Below are positions 21,775 to 27,574 of a stretch of DNA of 27,574 nt, piece by piece. Source of the DNA: a virus; the IMG/VR virus record IMGVR_UViG_3300018080_000507, positions 1-27,574 of that record; one strand, 5' to 3'. The stretch's first letter is position 1. Each line of letters starts with the position of its first letter. Both the position numbers and the translations under genes were made by a program. Below the pieces are notes generated by a model that searched no databases, had not been told where the DNA came from, and saw nothing but the letters and a program-made list of their open reading frames with translations.

Positions 21775-22169
21775 CCAGGAAGCGATGGGCCCGGGGCGAA
21801 TGGCCGTGGGTCGTTTCCTTCGACCTGCAGGCCGGCCATTGGCACACCATAGGCCAGCACAAAATCCGGCGCATTAGGATCGAGCCCGGGCCGGACGGGA
21901 CGGACACCCCTTTTTACAACTTCGATGAAAATGGCCGGGCCTGGTTTTTGCCAGATGACCTTTACAGGACCTGGGAGGAGGCCGAGGCCGAGGTCCGGAG
22001 CCGGCAACTGCAGACCTTCGGCCGGGACACGCGAGCGGAGCCCGATCACAAAATAAGCGAAGATGTAGGGAAGAATAAGGGAAGAATAAGGGAAGCCGGC
22101 CGCGGCCGGGATCCAGGCGCCGGCCAGGCCCAGTTATTCGACCTTGACAAACCCGGAAACACCGGATAA
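21771..22169 (+). CDS. P2 operon gene, TTG start, unknown
   Basis: 132 residues from TTG 21771, which overlaps the previous TGA; GGAG lies 8 nt upstream. Sequence begins TRKRWARGEWPWVVSFDLQA with an aromatic beta part (FYNFDENGRAWFLPDDLYRT) and a basic disordered C-terminus. The -35 and -10 boxes of promoter P3 overlap its last codons. Not recognised. Confidence 0.62.
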   Translation: MTRKRWARGEWPWVVSFDLQAGHWHTIGQHKIRRIRIEPGPDGTDTPFYNFDENGRAWFLPDDLYRTWEEAEAEVRSRQLQTFGRDTRAEPDHKISEDVGKNKGRIREAGRGRDPGAGQAQLFDLDKPGNTG

Positions 22170-22179
22170 ACTCATGAAA
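22144..22179 (+). promoter_or_regulatory. Promoter P3
   Basis: TTGACA (22144-22149), 17-bp spacer, TAAACT (22167-22172); predicted start near 22179. The box extends to TTGACAAACCC, shared with P1. The leader contains CGGGTCAGGACA (22183-22194) and a CCCCG-AAC-CGGGG hairpin (22204-22216) before the HTH gene start. Confidence 0.75.
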
Positions 22180-22251
22180 ACACGGGTCAGGACAACAGAC
22201 AAACCCCGAACCGGGGAACCGCCCTGCCCGAATTCAAACCAGGAGGACAGC

Positions 22252-22494
22252 ATGCCCAAACCGAAAACCGACCCCGAGGTCCGCGGCGCCTTTTCCATTG
22301 CCACGGTCGCGCGAGCTTTGAACGTAAGCCGCACGACCGTGTGGGACTGGGCCAAGGACGGCCGGCTCGAGGCCTTCCGCTTGACCAAGAGCCAGAAAAG
22401 CCCCTATCGCATCCCCCGGAGCGCCCTGGTCCGGCACTACGGCGAGGACGTGGCCGCGCATTGCGACCGGATCGAAGCGGCACGCAAGTCATGA
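22252..22494 (+). CDS. Excisionase/MerR-type helix-turn-helix protein
   Basis: 80 residues from ATG 22252, chosen for its AGGAGG; the in-frame ATG at 22174 lies upstream of the predicted transcript start. AFSIATVARALNVSRTTVWD (residues 13-32) is a helix-turn-helix with the WAKDGRLEAFR turn and IPRSALVRHYG wing of the HTH_17/excisionase group. It should bind DNA and, being first under its own promoter, may regulate the early promoters or replication. Targets are unknown. Confidence 0.8.
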   Translation: MPKPKTDPEVRGAFSIATVARALNVSRTTVWDWAKDGRLEAFRLTKSQKSPYRIPRSALVRHYGEDVAAHCDRIEAARKS

Positions 22495-23504
22495 CCAACG
22501 GCGGGACCCCGGACCCGGGATCGATTGCCAGCGAGATCCGGGCCGACCTTGTAACCTACAAGGCCGAGAAGCGGAGGAAATGGCGGCCCAAGAGCAACGC
22601 CGCCAGCCAACTCGGCCATCCTTGCGCCCTTGAAACCGGGCGCTATTTGTACATCCGGCGCATCACGCCGGAGGAAAATCTTGCCTTGCACCCCGTGGCC
22701 AAGCAGTTTTTATTTGATGACGGCAACACCCACGAGGAAGCGGTCATCGCGGACTTGAAGGCGGCCGGCCATCAGGTCGACCGCGGCCAGGCCAGCTACA
22801 CCTGGGACGCCTACCAGATCAGCGGCAAGATTGACGGATTCATTTACACGAGCGCCGGCGCCTTCCCATTGGAGGCCAAGGCCATGAGCCCCTCCCTTTT
22901 CCGCGCCGCGGCCAAGGCCGCCATCAACGGCGTCTTGACATGGGACCGGATAAAGGCCACGCGCAACGACTGGATCGCCAAATACGCGGTCCAGCTTAAC
23001 ACCTACCTGCTGATGACCGGCCGGCCCCTTGGAATTTTCGCTTTCAAGGACAAGGAAAGCGGGGATATTGCCATTTACGGCTGGGCCCTGGACTACGACC
23101 TGGGCGAGACCGCGATCAAGCGCGCCGAAGAAATCAACGCGGCGATGGCCGGCACGGGCCCGGAACCCAAGCATTGCACGCGGCCCGACCTTTGCGGCCG
23201 ATGCGAGATCTGCCACATTTGCAAGCCGCCCTTGGTTCAATTCGGGGAAACGCGCGAGATCATGGACAACCCCGACCTCGAGGCCAAGCTCATCCGCCTT
23301 GAAGAATTGGAGCCGGCCTACAAGGAATATAAAACCTTGGACGAACAGATCAAGGCCGCGGTCCGCGGCAAAATCGGCGTCCTTGGGGATTTTGAAATTG
23401 ACGGGGCATGGAGCGAAAGCCCGGCCCAGGTCATCCCCGAGCACACGGAACCACCGCGCCGGCAATGGCGCCGGAAAATTACCAAATGGAGGAAAACAGC
23501 ATGA
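22491..23504 (+). CDS. Cas4/RecB-like PD-(D/E)XK exonuclease
   Basis: 337 residues, ATGA-coupled to the HTH gene. Nuclease motifs: His81/Glu82 (THEEAV), Asp115 (SGKIDG), Glu128-Ala-Lys130 (PLEAK) and Gln168...Tyr172 (YAVQLNTYL), the order of the RecB nuclease family. Cys45 (GHPC) and a C-terminal cluster Cys229, 235, 238, 241 and 244 could hold a 4Fe-4S cluster as in Cas4 and AddB. It likely resects phage DNA ends and works with the next protein as a two-component recombination system. Confidence 0.78.
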   Translation: MTNGGTPDPGSIASEIRADLVTYKAEKRRKWRPKSNAASQLGHPCALETGRYLYIRRITPEENLALHPVAKQFLFDDGNTHEEAVIADLKAAGHQVDRGQASYTWDAYQISGKIDGFIYTSAGAFPLEAKAMSPSLFRAAAKAAINGVLTWDRIKATRNDWIAKYAVQLNTYLLMTGRPLGIFAFKDKESGDIAIYGWALDYDLGETAIKRAEEINAAMAGTGPEPKHCTRPDLCGRCEICHICKPPLVQFGETREIMDNPDLEAKLIRLEELEPAYKEYKTLDEQIKAAVRGKIGVLGDFEIDGAWSESPAQVIPEHTEPPRRQWRRKITKWRKTA

Positions 23505-24583
23505 ACTACGACGACGATCCGGCCATCGTGCCGGTCAACGAAAAAGAAAACATTGTCCAGGCGGGCAACATCGCCGAAGCCCAACTCGTGCCGGCCGGGC
23601 CTTTGCAGACCCAGGCCAGCCTGCAGGCCTTTGACGAATACATGGCCGTCGTAAAGCACCGGGCAGAAAAGGTCATGGAATTGAGGGAATACCTTATTTC
23701 AAAAACCACGCACCTGGACTGGGACAACCTCGACGGAAAACCCTACTTGAACATTGCCGGCGCCAACAAGGCCATGAAGGTCGGCATCATCAACATGGAC
23801 GGCCTGCGCGGGGGCAAGGACTGGAGCGAGGACGAAAAACGGGAGCGCTACTACTATTACAAATACATCGCCCGCTTTTTCATTCCCAACCTCGGCGACA
23901 GCTTGTGGGAAATGGGCCGGTGTTCACAGCGGGATTTACTTTTCGGAACCCACAAGGTCCCCAAGCTCGGCAAGGACGGCAAGCCCGAGACCTACAAGGA
24001 CAGCGGAAAAGTTATCATGGTCCGCGCCTTCAAACCGGCCAGCGAGGTCGACGAAGGCAACATCGACAAGAGCGCCATGACCAACCTGCGCGTCCGCGGC
24101 GTGCGCGCAATTTCAGGCCTTTCCAGCGTGACCTGGGAAGAATTGGAGCGCTTGGCCGGAATTACCCCGGACATGATCGAGGGCGGCACCAACTACAGCG
24201 ACAGCGCCGGCGGGGAGGACGCGGTCACCAAGGCCGAGATGCGCCAGCTTTTCAACTTGCTCGAGAAACACAAGGTCGACGCCAAAGAATTTCAAGCCAA
24301 ATTCGGGATCGGCATGATCAAGGAACTCAAGCAGAAGGACTTGGGCAAGGCCAAGGTCTGGATCAGCAAGCAGGGCCAGACCGCGACAACGGCCAGGGCC
24401 ACCGACAACAGCATCATCGCGCCGGCCGCGGCCAAGCGCCTGCGCGAGGGCATGGCCGCCGTGGGCATCAGCGACGAAACCTACAAGAAGGAAATCGGCG
24501 CCCTGCCCGAGGAGACCAAGAAGGTCGACTTTGCCCGCGCCGAGGCCTTCATCAACAAGATCGCGGACGGGGGCGCGAATTGA
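23501..24583 (+). CDS. Putative ssDNA-annealing/recombination protein
   Basis: 360 residues; TGGAGGAAAACAGC precedes ATG. Key stretch HLDWDNLDGKPYLNIAGANK (71-90), then RYYYYKYIARFFIP and LWEMGRCSQRDLLFG (136-149), then AMTNLRVRGVRAISGL; the C-terminal ~130 residues are helical with KAEMRQLFNLLEKHKVDAKE FQAKFG, like C-terminal tails of phage recombinases that bind partners. Annealing function is inferred from position behind a RecB-like exonuclease; I do not place it firmly in RecT, Erf, Rad52 or Sak4 families. Confidence 0.5.
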   Translation: MNYDDDPAIVPVNEKENIVQAGNIAEAQLVPAGPLQTQASLQAFDEYMAVVKHRAEKVMELREYLISKTTHLDWDNLDGKPYLNIAGANKAMKVGIINMDGLRGGKDWSEDEKRERYYYYKYIARFFIPNLGDSLWEMGRCSQRDLLFGTHKVPKLGKDGKPETYKDSGKVIMVRAFKPASEVDEGNIDKSAMTNLRVRGVRAISGLSSVTWEELERLAGITPDMIEGGTNYSDSAGGEDAVTKAEMRQLFNLLEKHKVDAKEFQAKFGIGMIKELKQKDLGKAKVWISKQGQTATTARATDNSIIAPAAAKRLREGMAAVGISDETYKKEIGALPEETKKVDFARAEAFINKIADGGAN

Positions 24584-24984
24584 ACGCGCCTGCGGGGGAA
24601 TGCCAGATCCTTGTGCTTCGGTACGGGCCCTGGCGCTTGATGGTAAACGAGGACGGGGCGTGCTGGCTTGAGCCGCCCCGGGACCAGCGCATCGGCGCCG
24701 GGACCTTGCCCACGCACGAGGAATTGATCGAGGCCATCAACGCCTGGACATACAGCAAGGCGGCCGCGGACTTGCGCGACCTCGGGATCGACTACGAAGC
24801 CGCGGTCCACCGTTTCAAGATCGGATGCAAGGCCATGAGCGAAAAAGCCCACGGCCAGCGCCGGAAGCGCACGGGCGGGATCGTAAACCGCGTCATTCAT
24901 TGGTGGCGGGAGCGGCGCCTGGAGGCCCGGACCCTGGCCCAGGTCCGCGAGATTTTACGCAAGGACCAGGAGGCCAGGCGATGA
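24580..24984 (+). CDS. Accessory gene, TTG start, unknown
   Basis: 134 residues if it starts at TTG 24580 overlapping the previous TGA; the ribosome site (GGGGGCG) is weak and an internal ATG at 24640 is an alternative. QILVLRYGPWRLMVNEDGAC is strand-like; the rest is helical and very basic near the end (HGQRRKRTGGIVNRVIHWWR). Possibly nucleic-acid binding. Not recognised. Confidence 0.58.
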   Translation: MNAPAGECQILVLRYGPWRLMVNEDGACWLEPPRDQRIGAGTLPTHEELIEAINAWTYSKAAADLRDLGIDYEAAVHRFKIGCKAMSEKAHGQRRKRTGGIVNRVIHWWRERRLEARTLAQVREILRKDQEARR

Positions 24985-25199
24985 GCCCGCGGCCGGGATG
25001 GACCGTGGAGACATTCAACGAACGATGCCCGCCAGGGACCCGCGTCCAGGTCCTGCACGCCAACGGCGTCCGGATCCGCACGCGGACGGTCGGCCGGGCA
25101 TGGGCCCTGGGCGACGGCACCCCGGTCGTCCAGGTAAAGCGGGCCGCGCATGACATTTACCGCCTGGACCACGTCGAGCCCGAGGAGGAAAGCCCATGA
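24981..25199 (+). CDS. Accessory gene, small beta protein, unknown
   Basis: 72 residues; GGAGGCCAGGCG precedes the ATG. VETFNERCPPGTRVQVLHAN GVRIRTRTVGRAW and TPVVQVKRAAHDIYRLDHVE suggest a small SH3-like barrel. ATGA overlaps on both sides. Not recognised. Confidence 0.62.
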   Translation: MSPRPGWTVETFNERCPPGTRVQVLHANGVRIRTRTVGRAWALGDGTPVVQVKRAAHDIYRLDHVEPEEESP

Positions 25200-25690
25200 C
25201 CAAAACCGAAAAGAAGCGCATGCCAGAGTACACCGCACGACAGCGCGCGATCTACAAGGCCGCGATCCACGCCATACACTGGATCCAGGAGGACGCCGGG
25301 CCCGCCGGCCGGGCCCTCGGCACCAAGGCCAAGCCGATCAAGCGTGCCCGCGTCCTGCAGGTAATACAGCGCCTGGCCGGCGCCTACGGGGGCCCCTACG
25401 CCAAGCCCGTCCTGCCGGCGGACTTCAAGGACCTACACGACCGCGACATGCGCAAGGCCATCAGCACGGGCCGGAAGCACGGGGAATGGCCGTGCCTGCT
25501 TTCCAACCCCGGAGGCAGGGCCAAGGGCGGCTACTACATGGCCGCGGGCCCGGAGGAAATACGGGAGGCCGCGGACAACTTGAGGAGCTACCTGATCGAC
25601 CAGGCCTGGAACCTTCGCGGCCTGCGGGCCAGCGAGGCCCACGCGCGCGGCATGCCCCTATTTCCCGCCTACGAGGAGCCCCAACCATGA
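25196..25690 (+). CDS. Accessory gene, basic protein, unknown
   Basis: 164 residues with GAGGAGGAAAGCCC upstream. Mostly helical and basic in the first half (TARQRAIYKAAIHAIHWIQE, KPIKRARVLQVIQRL); a second helical domain contains DMRKAISTGRKHGEWPCLLS NPGGRAKGGYYMA, which has the look of a winged-helix hairpin, and EEIREAADNLRSYL. May bind DNA. No family assigned. Confidence 0.6.
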   Translation: MTKTEKKRMPEYTARQRAIYKAAIHAIHWIQEDAGPAGRALGTKAKPIKRARVLQVIQRLAGAYGGPYAKPVLPADFKDLHDRDMRKAISTGRKHGEWPCLLSNPGGRAKGGYYMAAGPEEIREAADNLRSYLIDQAWNLRGLRASEAHARGMPLFPAYEEPQP

Positions 25691-26169
25691 CCGGCCAGGG
25701 AAACCAGGCAAACTGGCGCTGGGAAACCGTCACGGCCTGGGACGTGCCAACCGGGCCCGCGAAATACCGGGCCGAATACCGCCGGCCGTGGACCAGGGCG
25801 GAAGCCCAGCGCCTGGTGCTTGGGATTCGGGCCTGGGACCGCGGGGAACCGGCACCGCCGGCGGCCGCCGAAAGCCCAGGGCCCGCCTGCGACGCCCGGG
25901 CCATCGACATGGCCCTGCGACTTCGCGGCCTTTGCCTTGAATACGAAACCCAGGCCAAGGACCTGGCGGACCAGATCCAAAAGGCCGTCGGCGACCTTGG
26001 AGAAAAGGCCCTGGCCGCCCTGGCTTGTTTCGCCTTGAATTACCACAAGAACACGGGTCGATGGCCGAGCCCGGCCGTCTACAGGGCCGCACGCAAGCAC
26101 CTGGAGAAACTGGCCGGCCACGGGACCAAGACCGAGCCCCCGGACAACAAGCGCGAGATCCCGCATTGA
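25687..26169 (+). CDS. Accessory gene, unknown
   Basis: 160 residues, ATGA overlap, GAGGAG upstream. The N-terminal segment is aromatic (NWRWETVTAWDVPTGPAKYR), then a Pro/Ala linker, then helices (AIDMALRLRGLCLEYETQAK DLADQIQKAVGDLGEKALAA) and YHKNTGRWPSPAVYRAARKH. Not recognised. Confidence 0.6.
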   Translation: MTGQGNQANWRWETVTAWDVPTGPAKYRAEYRRPWTRAEAQRLVLGIRAWDRGEPAPPAAAESPGPACDARAIDMALRLRGLCLEYETQAKDLADQIQKAVGDLGEKALAALACFALNYHKNTGRWPSPAVYRAARKHLEKLAGHGTKTEPPDNKREIPH

Positions 26170-26435
26170 ATCCTAAGCCAGGCCAGATCGCGGTCCGGGA
26201 CGGCGTGAATTTTGGCCGCCCCTACTTGAAGGCCAGCGGCGTGCCGACCTGGACCATCGCCGACCAATTCCGTGGCGGGGACAGCGTGGCCACCATTGCC
26301 CGATGGTTTGGAATTCCGCGGGCCCAGGTCGAGATCGCCCTGCGGTACGAATTGGAAACCCCGGCCCGAAAACGAAAAATGGAGGACAGACATGCCAGAG
26401 ACCAACGACCATCCAAGCGGAAAAAAGTGCGGTAA
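26166..26435 (+). CDS. DUF433-like small HTH protein, TTG start
   Basis: 89 residues from TTG 26166 overlapping the previous TGA. FGRPYLKASGVPTWTIADQF RGGDSVATIARWFGIPRAQV EIALRYE follows the DUF433 pattern, a small winged-HTH family often found as antitoxins; no toxin gene is seen beside it. It overlaps the next gene by 44 bp, more than any other pair here, so its C-terminal end (basic, KRKKVR) may be under double use. Confidence 0.58.
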   Translation: MNPKPGQIAVRDGVNFGRPYLKASGVPTWTIADQFRGGDSVATIARWFGIPRAQVEIALRYELETPARKRKMEDRHARDQRPSKRKKVR

Positions 26436-26670
26436 TTGCGGACATTCGCACCTGGTCCACGGAACCAGGCCCGCGGCCAATGAGCCCAACAACCCCACGG
26501 ATGGCCCAATATTGGAATGCCGGGCCCGACCGCCAAAATGCCTTGGGCAAATAGACCCCAACACCAAATGGGCCGAGCCTTTCACCGCGATCTGGCCCAC
26601 GGTACGCGTGCGCACCCGCGCCTGCGGCCAATGTTGGGATCCGACAGCCCGGGCAGAAAAAAGGACTTGA
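26392..26670 (+). CDS. Small cysteine-rich protein, last gene of the P2/P3 operon
   Basis: 92 residues; ATGGAGGACAGAC precedes ATG. KKCGNCGHSHLVHG, CRARPPKC and CGQCWDP give six cysteines plus histidines, enough for one or two zinc sites. Its TGA lies within the -35 region of P4. Unknown role, possibly nucleic-acid binding. Confidence 0.65.
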   Translation: MPETNDHPSGKKCGNCGHSHLVHGTRPAANEPNNPTDGPILECRARPPKCLGQIDPNTKWAEPFTAIWPTVRVRTRACGQCWDPTARAEKRT

Positions 26671-26702
26671 CTGGGCAGGCACGCCCGCCCATACTACGAA
26701 AA
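26667..26702 (+). promoter_or_regulatory. Promoter P4
   Basis: TTGACT (26667-26672), 17-bp spacer, CATACT (26690-26695); predicted start near 26702. The first transcribed bases resemble those of P3 (GAAAACA then GGTCAGGACAA). No ribosome site or credible gene follows before the terminator at 26791-26872. Confidence 0.6.
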
Positions 26703-26872
26703 CATGGTCAGGACAAACCAGAGCAACCCAACCTTTCGGCAAGCGCCGCCGTCTCATGTCCTGACCCGGGGGCGCACCATTGCCGGAAACGCGGCCCCGG
26801 GACCGGAACGAAGGAGCGCCATCGGCCTCCTTTGTTTTGTTCATCCAACCCGGTCCCGGGCCGCCTTTTTTT
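26702..26872 (+). ncRNA. Predicted regulatory RNA with antisense to the early leaders
   Basis: About 170 nt from P4 to an intrinsic terminator. A 5' hairpin pairs GGTCAGGACA (26706-26715) with TGTCCTGACC (26757-26766). Bases 26757-26768 are also a 12-nt exact complement of the P3 leader (22183-22194). Bases 26827-26846, in the terminator loop, are a 20-nt exact complement of the P2 leader (19741-19760), including its Shine-Dalgarno, and match the P1 leader with one bulged A. An inner hairpin AAGGAG/CTCCTT (26811-26832) could hide the anti-SD part until pairing starts at GTTCATCC. The idea that it blocks early translation or causes early termination is inference. It could also be an attenuated leader of the initiator gene downstream. 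Confidence 0.6.
26791..26872 (+). terminator. Terminator of the P4 RNA, large anti-leader loop
   Basis: GCGGCCC-C-GGGACCGG (26791-26806) pairs with CCGGTCCCGGGCCGC (26850-26864): 15 bp with a single bulged C, followed by seven T (26866-26872). The 43-nt loop is unusually long and contains the antisense segment. It also ends readthrough from the P2/P3 operon. Confidence 0.85.
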
Positions 26873-26902
26873 CCGGACCTGGCAACGGAGGAGCGGCGGA
26901 AA

Positions 26903-27574
26903 TTGTACTCGCAGATTGAAACGACCTTGTGGGGCGAGACCTGGTGGCAGGAAACTAGCCAGGGCGCAAAATTCCTTTACTTGTATCTTCGGACCAACGA
27001 CCACCGGCACCTGTCCGGCTTGTACGAGATCACCGACCGGACAGCCCGCTTTGAGACCGACATGGAGGCCGTGGCCTACGAGAGAGCCCTGGCCGAGCTT
27101 GTAGCCCTGGGCCAGGTAAAGCGGGACGGGGCCCTGGTATGGATCGTCGAGGACTTGAAGCGCCGGCCGGAAGCCACCCTTTCACCCAAAATCGTCCGGG
27201 CCGTGGCCAAACAGGTCGAGCGGCACCGTGGGAGCCCCCTCGCGGCCGAATTGTTGCGGAAATATTCAAAAAGGTTAAAGGGTATCCATACCCTACCGAT
27301 AACCCATGGTAAGGGTAAGGATACCGTAGGGATACCGTCCATTGATGATGAAGATGAAGGAATAATTAAGAAAGTAAAACCAATACAATCATCAATGAAC
27401 CCTACCGCTACCCCTTCGATACCCTATCCAAACCCTACGGAAACCGGCGACGAATTCCCGGCCCTTGACGGGCCCTGGGCCGGCATACCGGCCTGGATGG
27501 TCAGCACCAACCCCGAGGCCGAGCCCGGGGCCTTGCAAAAGGCTTTTCCCAGGTACAACTACACCGCCCCCAGC
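26903..27574 (+). CDS. Replication initiator, O-like (3' partial)
   Basis: Open from TTG 26903 to the window edge (224 codons); GGAGGAG (26887-26893) supports this start, and the frame is open upstream without an ATG. The first ~115 residues look like the winged-helix domain of phage replisome organisers (LYSQIETTLWGETWWQETSQ GAKFLYLYL, HLSGLYEITDRTARFE, ALAELVALGQVKRDGALVWI VED). A low-GC linker full of repeats follows (27280-27440), as in lambda O where the origin lies inside the gene. The C-terminal part continues outside the window. It should bind origin repeats and load the helicase. Confidence 0.68.
   Translation, partial: MYSQIETTLWGETWWQETSQGAKFLYLYLRTNDHRHLSGLYEITDRTARFETDMEAVAYERALAELVALGQVKRDGALVWIVEDLKRRPEATLSPKIVRAVAKQVERHRGSPLAAELLRKYSKRLKGIHTLPITHGKGKDTVGIPSIDDEDEGIIKKVKPIQSSMNPTATPSIPYPNPTETGDEFPALDGPWAGIPAWMVSTNPEAEPGALQKAFPRYNYTAPS
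27280..27440 (+). repeat. Repeat-rich, A/T-rich segment inside the initiator gene (candidate origin)
   Basis: Contains palindrome GGGTATCCATACCC (27280-27293), direct repeats GGATACCGT (27319-27327 and 27330-27338), and ACCCTA words at 27290, 27399, 27421 and 27432, around an A/T-rich stretch (27341-27395). The local base composition departs strongly from the rest of the window. Confidence 0.55.

Noticed and set aside
26173-26844. Minus-strand reading frame of 223 codons starting MNKTK, with a leader-like ribosome site
   Set aside because: It begins in the reverse copy of the early leader but runs antisense to two coupled + strand genes. It lacks a promoter with the P1/P2 operator, and its composition is that of a shadow frame. 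The antisense-RNA reading explains the copy better.
26704-26919. 71-codon + strand frame inside the P4 RNA
   Set aside because: No Shine-Dalgarno, basic low-complexity product, crosses the terminator hairpin and the initiator start.

Overview
The window is part of the genome of a tailed double-stranded DNA phage or prophage with a siphovirus-type plan: lambda-E-like capsid, tail tube, tail chaperone pair, tape measure, hub, and no contractile sheath. All supported genes lie on the + strand. GC content is high, genes are packed with 4-bp ATGA/TTGA/GTGA overlaps, and Shine-Dalgarno sites are strong. Three promoters have near-consensus sigma-70 boxes with 17-bp spacers, and there are perfect DnaA boxes, so the phage appears to use ordinary bacterial host machinery. 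The host cannot be named from sequence alone. No integrase, CI-type repressor, terminase, portal, tRNA or CRISPR array is visible.

Layout. 1-9.9 kb: major capsid protein (5' end outside the window), small unknown virion genes, three fibre-like proteins (one a parallel beta-helix), a small coiled-coil membrane protein, connector and tail-completion genes, and the tail tube protein. 9.9-16.2 kb: tail chaperone pair joined by a -1 frameshift, tape measure, distal tail protein, tail hub with a carbohydrate-binding-like end, and a small tail protein. 16.2-17.5 kb: lysis genes (Amidase_3 endolysin, holin-like membrane protein) and a strong terminator. 17.5-19.35 kb: control region P1 and a five-gene operon of unknown small proteins ending in a terminator. 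19.5-26.67 kb: an origin-like iteron/DnaA-box region, promoter P2, and a long operon of small genes including an SprT-like metalloprotein, an HTH protein with its own promoter P3, a Cas4/RecB-like nuclease and a putative annealing protein. 26.67-26.87 kb: a promoter-to-terminator unit (P4) that looks like a small RNA gene. 26.9 kb to the end: a replication initiator with internal repeats, cut by the window edge.

Most interesting signals. (1) The P4 RNA carries, in its terminator loop, a 20-nt exact antisense of the 5' leader shared by the P1 and P2 operons. It also carries a 12-nt antisense of the P3 leader, so one small RNA could control all three early transcripts. The terminator closing the P1 operon shows an 11-nt version of the same anti-leader loop. 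The arrangement recalls RNA-based immunity of satellite phage P4, with different sequences. (2) The holin-like gene ends in a perfect RF2-type +1 frameshift cassette (SD-like GGGAGG, 3-nt spacer, CTT TGA C) that opens into 41 further codons stopping just before the terminator. (3) A canonical A AAA AAC slippery site joins the two tail chaperone frames. (4) Eleven 9-bp iterons flank DnaA boxes in an origin-like region. (5) A 14-bp asymmetric motif, TTTCTTAARCGGAA, occurs five times in one orientation, mostly at gene junctions, reminiscent of stoperators.
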